13,519 nt of DNA from UBA965 sp046303375 (GTDB lineage Bacteria > Chloroflexota > Chloroflexia > Chloroflexales > Roseiflexaceae). The notes under the pieces were generated by a model. That model was not told the DNA's origin. It made no database searches and worked only from the letters and a program-made list of their open reading frames with translations. Location: positions 1-13,519 of the forward strand of contig JBKCGB010000106.1 in NCBI GenBank assembly GCA_046303375.1. Reading direction: 5' to 3'. Position numbers and translations under genes: made by a program. Positions 7,435-12,539 of this stretch are shown here, in pieces. Every line of letters begins with the position of its first letter. The stretch's first letter is position 1.

Positions 7435-8085
7435 TTATGTACTTGATTTATTCTGTACTCCGTACAAAAGAAATTCACAAAACGTTTCATATATTTGGCG
7501 CACATCATAGCCAAATTCTAATGTTAACTGCTCTGAGTCAAATAGTAATTTTTGTTCGAAACCATTCAACGTTGTGATGAGTGCCGTATAGCGATTTTGC
7601 AACGATATATTTGTGTCACTATATGAGATACTTTTGATGATTTGCATCAATAAATCACTATTGTCGACATCTGTTCTTTTTGTCTGTCTAATCATCTCAA
7701 ACTCGGGTACACCTGTATATAATTCATCCATTTGAATACGAAATTTCACCTGCAGTTTATGTGCAAAAAAATACTCTTTGGTAACTTCTAGCCACCAGCG
7801 CAAACGTACTGCACCATCGAGTTGCACGTCGTACACTTCGGCTGGCATCATCGCCAATTTGATTGCCTCATAACGCTGATGCAATGCCCAGACAATTGCT
7901 AATCGATGCGCATAATATCGATATATTGTGGCACGGGTGACTTGTGCTGCAACTGCGATGTCAGATACATTAACGGCCTTGATACCCTGTGCAAAAAACA
8001 ATGTTTCTGCATGGTTCAGTATTCGCTCACGCTGCCGATCACGATGATTGACATACCCACTCTGGGATATCGTTGACTCCTGCAT
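7435..8085 (-). CDS. TetR/AcrR-family transcriptional regulator (TetR-2), AT-rich paralogue
   Basis: This 216-aa regulator has the TetR DNA-binding domain at about 17-64: RERILNHAETLF, VSDIAVAAQ, and recognition helix VTRATIYRYY (49-58), the same ten residues as TetR-1. The ligand-binding half is diverged. Codon use is noticeably more AT-rich than in flanking genes, and the gene lies in an AT-rich block, suggesting a different history from TetR-1 or an older duplicate that drifted. The ATG is preceded by AGGGAG at 5 nt. A TACAAT (8121-8126, minus strand) could be its -10, with only a weak -35. Its 3' end overlaps a near-copy of the TetR-1 operator-like palindrome. It probably binds the same GTAC-type sites, so cross-regulation of TetR-1 and the glucosidase is likely; the ligand is unknown. 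Confidence 0.9.
   Translation of the reverse strand: MQESTISQSGYVNHRDRQRERILNHAETLFFAQGIKAVNVSDIAVAAQVTRATIYRYYAHRLAIVWALHQRYEAIKLAMMPAEVYDVQLDGAVRLRWWLEVTKEYFFAHKLQVKFRIQMDELYTGVPEFEMIRQTKRTDVDNSDLLMQIIKSISYSDTNISLQNRYTALITTLNGFEQKLLFDSEQLTLEFGYDVRQIYETFCEFLLYGVQNKSST
7454..7466. promoter_or_regulatory. Second TGTAC-TCC-GTACA palindrome, inside the 3' end of TetR-2
   Basis: It matches the 7335-7347 palindrome at 12 of 13 positions and has perfect 5-bp arms. It falls within the last codons of TetR-2 (encoding LYGVQ), 49-61 bp upstream of the TetR-1 -35 element. It could be an auxiliary operator, or partly a by-product of coding sequence. Confidence 0.3.
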
Positions 8086-8293
8086 GCATACTCCCTATTC
8101 ATTCCCCACGTTTCGAGATTATTGTATACACGTAACGATAATTTATGTCCTATTATTTTATACTTTTAATTCATTTTTGTGCTTATTTTTTCTATATAGA
8201 CATTTTTTCATACGACACACACTATATATTCCTATTCACAGTGTAAATACATTTTTTATCTTTTTTAATATTCCAATAAGCAATACACACATA

Positions 8294-8329
8294 TATATCA
8301 TACATATTTTTCCAAATGTGTATGATATA
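8294..8329. repeat. 36-bp interrupted palindrome (11-bp perfect outer arms)
   Basis: TATATCATACA (8294-8304) and TGTATGATATA (8319-8329) are perfect inverted copies. With the inner ATTT/AAAT pair about the same centre, 15 of 18 positions pair, leaving a TTCC loop. A shorter 15-bp dyad, GTGTAT-GAT-ATACAC (8318-8332), overlaps the right arm. It could be a hairpin ending the operon transcript or an operator upstream of TetR-2. There is no T-run on either side. Confidence 0.5.
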
Positions 8330-8359
8330 CACCACAACCCAAAGATTGCCTAAAATTTA

Positions 8360-8379
8360 CACATGATGTGAATCACATC
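8360..8379. repeat. Overlapping small dyads just past the GNAT-2 stop
   Basis: GATGTG-AAT-CACATC (8365-8379) has perfect 6-bp arms and overlaps CACAT-G-ATGTG (8360-8370). It starts 7 nt after the GNAT-2 stop. On the minus strand the hairpin is followed by a short T-containing stretch (AAATTTT), so a weak terminator is possible; an operator is the alternative. Confidence 0.35.
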
Positions 8380-8386
8380 GGGAGGT

Positions 8387-8851
8387 TTAGGGACGTAGCG
8401 CTAATTTTTTTTCGTAGCAGATACTCAACGGATCATGCGTATACTCACCAAACGGCGGGATACGTACAAATCCCACTCGTTCATAGAGGCGGATTGCCTC
8501 ATGTGAGTGGATACCTGTTTCGAGACGCAGGCAGGTAATACCGTGGTCTAATGCGTGTTGCGCCAACACGGTGATTAATTGTTCGGCGATGCGTTGACCA
8601 CGGTATGCATGTCGTACATACATGCGTTTGAGTTCACCGAAATCATCAAAAAGCTTGATGCCACCGCACCCGATGGCGTGGTCATCGGCACGCACCACAA
8701 AAAACGCCACCTGTTGGGCAATCAGTTTTTCGACGCTAAAGCCATGGCGGCTCTCTGGCGGGTAATCAGCCTCAAGAATGTCGTTTAATTCGTGAATCAG
8801 CGTCACGACTTCGGGCACATCTGGCTGCGTACGCGTAATCGTAATCTGCAT
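8387..8851 (-). CDS. GNAT-family N-acetyltransferase (154 aa)
   Basis: This is a compact single-domain GNAT. It shows an N-terminal helix with YPPESRHG (about 30-37), GCGGIKLF, the acetyl-CoA motif A strand ELKRMYV and pyrophosphate loop YRGQRIAEQL (about 83-92), then CLRLETG and LYERVGF followed by IPPFGEY and DPLS. That set of motifs is typical of a common bacterial GNAT subfamily whose substrates are mostly unknown. Length is normal. The frame extends upstream to 8896, but AAGGAA about 9 nt before the ATG at 8851 and the position of the upstream gene's stop (8872) favour 8851. It lies 20 nt after the creatininase-family gene and is last in the operon. It may acetylate a product of that enzyme, which is inference from position. 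Confidence 0.88.
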   Translation of the reverse strand: MQITITRTQPDVPEVVTLIHELNDILEADYPPESRHGFSVEKLIAQQVAFFVVRADDHAIGCGGIKLFDDFGELKRMYVRHAYRGQRIAEQLITVLAQHALDHGITCLRLETGIHSHEAIRLYERVGFVRIPPFGEYTHDPLSICYEKKLALRP

Positions 8852-8871
8852 CGCACAATCTTCCTTTCCGT

Positions 8872-9588
8872 CTAGTGTAACGCCTGTTGTAGACACGCAA
8901 TCAGGAGTGCCACACTCTGGTCAAGGCAGGCCGCACCATGGCTAGCGGTGGCATCACGCGGGTCAACACCACCCACCCCCTGTGGATAGACGGTGCGATC
9001 ATCAGCGAGTTGCGTGAGATCGACCAACTGGGGATGCAATGCCTGCATCAGCGATGTCTCGTTTTGCGCAGCATGGTCAATCTGACTTTGCCAACCGTGT
9101 GGAATATCATGGGTGACACTCACCAAGCGGATACCGTATTGCACCTGCCATTGAGGGGCGTGCTGCCCCCATACTCGGCGCGACGGACCATGACCATCAG
9201 CAACCAGCACCCGGAACCCGGCCCGTGCTACTTGTGCCACAATCTGCTCGAGCAGCAAGATAAACAGCCCCTCGGGAATCCAGTAGCAGCCACCATCGAG
9301 CTGACGTGCAGGCGTGGTACTCTCGGCGTATTCCATGCCCACCAAATACCCGTCGGCACTCGGACGGATGCGGTCGGGACCGAGAAAGAGTGGAGGCATG
9401 ACGATGCCGCCAAACTGTTGTGCTGTGTGGACGAATACGCCTTCGGCGATAAGCGCATCGGTACCAAGCGCCATATGTTCGCCGTGCCACTCGAGCGTGC
9501 CCAATGGTAGATATGCCACTGGACAAGTAGCGAGTTGTGTGCGGAACTCGTGCGGTAACAGGTGCGTGTAGTGTACTGTGCGCATCAT
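8872..9588 (-). CDS. Creatininase-family amidohydrolase
   Basis: The 238-aa protein has the creatininase metal-site signature LPLGTLEWHGEHMALGTD (Glu33, His35, His38, Asp44 from the chosen start), a DGHG motif (His133) standing for the family's NGHG, and the late HAAQNETS motif (His172, Glu177) seen as HAGExETS in relatives. The family are metal-dependent cyclic-amide or formamide hydrolases (creatininase, FAPy deformylase, MftE); the substrate here is unknown and creatinine should not be assumed. An upstream in-frame extension to 9687 exists but lies inside the MFS gene. The ATG at 9588 overlaps the MFS stop (ATGA) and has AGGAG at 5 nt (9594-9598), pointing to translational coupling; a second ATG follows directly at 9585. 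It sits between a transporter and a GNAT, suggesting a small uptake-and-hydrolysis unit. Confidence 0.87.
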   Translation of the reverse strand: MMRTVHYTHLLPHEFRTQLATCPVAYLPLGTLEWHGEHMALGTDALIAEGVFVHTAQQFGGIVMPPLFLGPDRIRPSADGYLVGMEYAESTTPARQLDGGCYWIPEGLFILLLEQIVAQVARAGFRVLVADGHGPSRRVWGQHAPQWQVQYGIRLVSVTHDIPHGWQSQIDHAAQNETSLMQALHPQLVDLTQLADDRTVYPQGVGGVDPRDATASHGAACLDQSVALLIACLQQALH

Positions 9589-10784
9589 CGTTGCTCCTCT
9601 GTTGCACCATGCCGATAAAACTGCATCACCGCTACACATGCAATGGTGTTGAGCATCCCAAATAACACGAACGGGCTGCTCGGCCACTGCTCATAGAGCC
9701 AACTTCCTGCGATCGAACCCACAATCATGCTCAGACTCCAGACTGCATAGAGCATGCCAAAAAGCGGCGGATGGAGCGCTGGTGTGACTCCGTCGCGAAT
9801 CCAGACAAACATGAGTGCCGACAAAGCCCACGCGCATGCAATGCTCGTTACCCCAAGCACCGTCAGCACGAGCATCGTATGCGGCAAGACACCAAAACAC
9901 ACCCCACATGCGACCATGATTGCAAAGATGACCAAAGTGGGAAGTCGCCCGCCCCACCGGTCGGCAGCGCGCCCTGCCAAAAACTGTACGATTGACGCAG
10001 CAATCAGCGTAAACGATGTATAGCGGGCCACCACATTGATATCTGCAGTCATTGTGTGGAGCATGAGTGGCACCAACACGAGTACCATGCCATAAAAAAT
10101 CGTTGCGCATGCACGCATTAGCACGATGTACAGAATGGCTGGTGTACGAAACAATGCGAATGTTGGGATTGTGACTGTGGCTGCCTGTGGTTCTGGTGGC
10201 GCAGATTCAGGCAAGAGCGCATAGATGAATCCACACATCACCACAATAATCGCAAGCATCACCCAACCAAAGACATCGTAGCCGTAGTGTGTAATCAGTG
10301 CACTCGCCCCGGGATTGCCGAGTGTACCACCGATCGTGGTGCTCAACACAAACAAGGCTGAGATGAGTCCCATGGCAGGTATACGACCGAGGGCAGTGAG
10401 ATAGCTGGAGCTGCCGATGTTTGCTACTGCTGAGCCAGCACCACCAAGCGACCACAGCAACGTGATCAACCAAATGGTGTCAAGCTGAAACACGAGACTG
10501 TTGAGTGCAGTGACCAATAGCCCACACAAAAAGACCCACTTGTGGCCGTACCGTGCTGATAGAAACCCACCAGCAAACGCAACCAACATACCGGTGACTT
10601 GTGCAGTCGATGTAATTGTTGCAATGGATACAGGAGAGAGTTGTGCTGTCTGTAAATAGACGAGAAAAAACGCAGACTGTGGAATCTCACGCATGCCTAG
10701 CACAATTTGTGTGACAATGAGCACAATGACCGGTCGCGACCATGGGGTCGCTTCCACCCGTGCTTCCACGGCCGAATTCTGCAT
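9585..10784 (-). CDS. Major facilitator superfamily transporter
   Basis: This is a 399-aa polytopic membrane protein of the usual 12-helix MFS size. It has the loop 2-3 signature as GGFLSARYGHK (about 72-82) and its second-half repeat as AGRAADRWGGR (in the central part after helix 7), with long hydrophobic segments throughout. It would carry a small solute across the cytoplasmic membrane using the proton gradient; substrate and direction are not readable. The frame is open to a GTG at 10823, but no ribosome site precedes it and it overlaps a TATCAT -10-like element (10814-10819, minus). The ATG at 10784 gives a normal N-terminus shortly before helix 1, though its own ribosome site is weak. 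Its stop overlaps the creatininase start. It is divergent from the ChrA genes. Confidence 0.88.
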   Translation of the reverse strand: MQNSAVEARVEATPWSRPVIVLIVTQIVLGMREIPQSAFFLVYLQTAQLSPVSIATITSTAQVTGMLVAFAGGFLSARYGHKWVFLCGLLVTALNSLVFQLDTIWLITLLWSLGGAGSAVANIGSSSYLTALGRIPAMGLISALFVLSTTIGGTLGNPGASALITHYGYDVFGWVMLAIIVVMCGFIYALLPESAPPEPQAATVTIPTFALFRTPAILYIVLMRACATIFYGMVLVLVPLMLHTMTADINVVARYTSFTLIAASIVQFLAGRAADRWGGRLPTLVIFAIMVACGVCFGVLPHTMLVLTVLGVTSIACAWALSALMFVWIRDGVTPALHPPLFGMLYAVWSLSMIVGSIAGSWLYEQWPSSPFVLFGMLNTIACVAVMQFYRHGATEEQR

Positions 10785-10895
10785 ACTGACTACTTTCACT
10801 AGCGACCCGGTTGATGATACCACCGTTTGATTTGGTTTGCTTGCATTTCAGCTTACCATAGTTCAAGGCGGTGCTAAAAAGGGAAGGAGATATCC
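10785..10895. promoter_or_regulatory. Divergent intergenic region between MFS operon and chrA genes
   Basis: These 111 bp must hold promoters for both directions. On the minus strand TATCAT (10814-10819) is a fair -10 but no matching -35 is seen. On the plus strand TACCAT (10854-10859) is a weak -10 candidate. AAGGAG at 10884-10889 is an excellent ribosome site that decides the TTG start of the first ChrA gene. No strong palindrome was noticed. Confidence 0.4.
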
Positions 10896-11477
10896 TTGCA
10901 TCACGTTACGTTGAGGCAATTTTTCAGCGCATGGGCACATGTCGGACTCCAATCATTTGGTGGTGGATCAACCACGCTTTACTTGATGCGGAACCTATGC
11001 GTCACATCCCATGGGTGGGTCAGTGAATCCGAATTTGCCGAATACTGGGGCATTGTGCAAATCGCTCCTGGCATCAATATTCTCGCTCAAACAGCCTTGA
11101 TTGGCTGGAAGGTCGCACGCTTAGCGGGAGCCATTAGCGCCTTACTCGGCTTACTGTTACCCAGTATCAGCATCACCATTGCTATTACCGCACTCTATGC
11201 CATGATTCGCGATAATCCCTGGACTGCGGCCGCCATTCGTGGCATCATCCCAGCCACTGCAGGGGTGGGCATTATCCTTGTGGTGCAGATGCTCCGCCCA
11301 GCATGGCAGCAAGCACACCGTGAGGGTCGTGCTAGTATGGTGATCAGCAGTGCGGTCATCATCGCCGCACCGGTGCTCCTCGTGCTAACCACACTGCCGG
11401 CAGTGGTGCTACTGTGGGGTGCTGGTATTGCCATGGCCATTCTTTTCTGGGGATTGCACATCACAGACGGAGCATAA
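10896..11477 (+). CDS. ChrA-family transporter, N-terminal-half subunit (short-chain CHR)
   Basis: This 193-aa membrane protein matches one half of the chromate ion transporter family: LQSFGGGST (19-26, standing for the SFGGP motif), a tryptophan-containing segment HGWVSESEFAEYW (39-51) and VQIAPGI (54-60, standing for the PGP motif), followed by hydrophobic helices. Half-size CHR proteins work as hetero-pairs with the adjacent second half. Known members lower cellular chromate, but many homologues have unproven substrates and this pair departs from the canonical motifs, so chromate is uncertain. The start is a TTG, chosen because a perfect AAGGAG lies 6 nt upstream. The partner gene begins 2 nt after this stop, so the two are certainly co-translated. 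Confidence 0.85.
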   Translation: MHHVTLRQFFSAWAHVGLQSFGGGSTTLYLMRNLCVTSHGWVSESEFAEYWGIVQIAPGINILAQTALIGWKVARLAGAISALLGLLLPSISITIAITALYAMIRDNPWTAAAIRGIIPATAGVGIILVVQMLRPAWQQAHREGRASMVISSAVIIAAPVLLVLTTLPAVVLLWGAGIAMAILFWGLHITDGA

Positions 11478-11479
11478 TC

Positions 11480-11992
11480 ATGGATCCATGGCTGTTGTTT
11501 TGGTTACTGCTCAAGGCATCGCTTTTTTCCACATCGGGTACCGGCAATATGCCGATTCTGCACCACGACATGCTGTTACTCGGGTGGGCCAGTGACCACA
11601 CCTTTGCCGAAGCCTTGGCTATTGGTCAAATCACTCCTGGGCCAACCGGGTTGTGGGTGATTAGTTTGGCCTATTTGGTGGATGGTATCCGGGGCGCAAT
11701 GCTGGCCGTCATCGCAATTTCGCTTCCTCCATTCACGGCACTCGGCGTCTTGGTCTTGTATCAGCGCTACGGGCAACATCCAGCCATGCGGGGATTTGTG
11801 CGTGGGCTGACGCTGGCGGTGGCGAGCATGTTTTTGGTGGTACTCGGGCAGATCATGACCCAAGCCGGCATCGACTGGCGTAGTCTGGGTATCGCAGTGG
11901 TTGCGCTAGGGCTAACAGCGAGCAAACGCATCCCCGTGCCATTCATCCTGCTGCTGGCAGGTGGCACGGGGATGTTGATATATGCACCCTAA
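11480..11992 (+). CDS. ChrA-family transporter, C-terminal-half subunit (short-chain CHR)
   Basis: The 170-aa partner of the preceding gene has LFSTSGTGNMP (15-25) where classical ChrA has an SFGG motif, a conserved tryptophan segment (LLGWASDHTFAEALA) and a canonical GQITPGP (49-55), then four to five hydrophobic helices. The two half-domains most likely insert in opposite orientation to form one transporter, as known for split CHR pairs. The ATG at 11480 has GGAG (11469-11472) at 7 nt and lies 2 nt after the upstream stop; the same frame is open further upstream but that part overlaps the first half in another frame. A TetR-like domain gene follows after about 20 nt. Transported ion not established. 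Confidence 0.85.
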   Translation: MDPWLLFWLLLKASLFSTSGTGNMPILHHDMLLLGWASDHTFAEALAIGQITPGPTGLWVISLAYLVDGIRGAMLAVIAISLPPFTALGVLVLYQRYGQHPAMRGFVRGLTLAVASMFLVVLGQIMTQAGIDWRSLGIAVVALGLTASKRIPVPFILLLAGGTGMLIYAP

Positions 11993-12013
11993 CACGTTGT
12001 TTAGGCAGTGCGT

Positions 12014-12436
12014 ATGACATTCAACCATCTGGATATCACGCACTTTCCATTTCTGGTAGGACAAGCCTTGCCCATCCAAACGCGCGCAGAGTTACGCATG
12101 GTTTTGGTTGCATTTGTGACACGCGCCATGCACCAGATGATGGCAACAAATTACTTAGCGTTATTGCGCATTGCCATCAGCGAAATGCCGCACTTCCCAC
12201 AACTTGTCGATATCTTTCGTCAAAACGGGCCCGCCCGTGGATTGGCGTTTGCCGGACAGTTTTTTGCGCTGGCACATCAGCAAGGGTTGATTTGCGTAGC
12301 CGATACCGAAGTGATTGCGCGTTTATTAATCGGTCCACTCGCGACATACGTTTTGTTATGTGCGCAGGCACCACAACTCCCCGACGAAGCCCGCATCACC
12401 ATGCATGTGGAGCTATTTTTGCACGCCGTGTGTTGA
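12014..12436 (+). CDS. TetR-like C-terminal (AefR-type) ligand-binding domain lacking an HTH
   Basis: The 140-aa product resembles only the C-terminal half of AefR-like TetR regulators (TetR_C_7-type): a helix LLRIAISEMPHFPQLVDIF followed by GPARG, which parallels the family's EAxRFPELAxxFYExGPAR, then a long helix with LLIGPLATYVLL. The N-terminal 50-60 residues that form the TetR DNA-binding domain are absent. Immediately upstream is an intact ChrA gene in another frame, so the HTH is not hidden by a simple frameshift. The frame also has a GTG at 12008, but TAGG at 12002-12005 with 8 nt spacing favours the ATG at 12014. It is co-directional with the ChrA pair. It may be a decayed regulator fragment or a stand-alone sensor/dimerisation module; I cannot tell which. 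Confidence 0.7.
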   Translation: MTFNHLDITHFPFLVGQALPIQTRAELRMVLVAFVTRAMHQMMATNYLALLRIAISEMPHFPQLVDIFRQNGPARGLAFAGQFFALAHQQGLICVADTEVIARLLIGPLATYVLLCAQAPQLPDEARITMHVELFLHAVC

Positions 12437-12467
12437 GCGAGTGCATCATCTGCGGTCCTGTTACATT

Positions 12468-12496
12468 TTTCCACATGCTGCATCTCCGCATATAAT
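12468..12496 (+). promoter_or_regulatory. Sigma70-type promoter for the ceramidase-like gene
   Basis: A perfect -10 TATAAT (12491-12496) lies 17 bp downstream of a -35-like TTTCCA (12468-12473, four of six), about 44 nt before the gene's ATG. A GGAGG ribosome site (12531-12535) sits 4 nt from that ATG. The rest of the 12437-12539 gap shows no clear terminator for the ChrA unit. Confidence 0.55.
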
Positions 12497-12539
12497 GACA
12501 CAAAAGTACACTCACCACAGCGCAAAAGTTGGAGGCGTT

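Larger units (their letters stand above)
8086..8386. other. AT-rich non-coding region between GNAT-2 stop and TetR-2 start
   Basis: The 301 bp are strongly AT-rich, unlike most of the window, and I find no convincing gene. Contents: the TetR-2 ribosome site (AGGGAG) near 8091, a possible -10 (TACAAT, minus strand, 8121-8126), several T-rich runs on the plus strand, a 36-bp dyad at 8294-8329 and overlapping small dyads at 8360-8379. The right end should hold the terminator of the MFS-creatininase-GNAT operon and the left end the TetR-2 promoter. Confidence 0.6.

Noticed and set aside
8048..8353. Plus-strand ORF of 101 aa in the AT-rich gap
   Set aside because: It starts inside TetR-2 on the opposite strand, has no ribosome site and reads as low-complexity Phe/Ile/Tyr-rich sequence expected from AT-rich DNA.
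8938..9510. Plus-strand ORF of 190 aa opposite the creatininase-family gene
   Set aside because: No ribosome site or family motif; the minus strand carries the full creatininase signature here.
9589..9687. N-terminal extension of the creatininase-family gene into the MFS coding region
   Set aside because: The ATG at 9588 has AGGAG at 5 nt and an ATGA overlap; the extended residues show no family similarity.
10785..10823. GTG start at 10823 for the MFS gene
   Set aside because: No ribosome site and overlap with a -10-like TATCAT. The ATG at 10784 already gives a complete first helix. The rejection is moderate, since the ATG's ribosome site is also weak.
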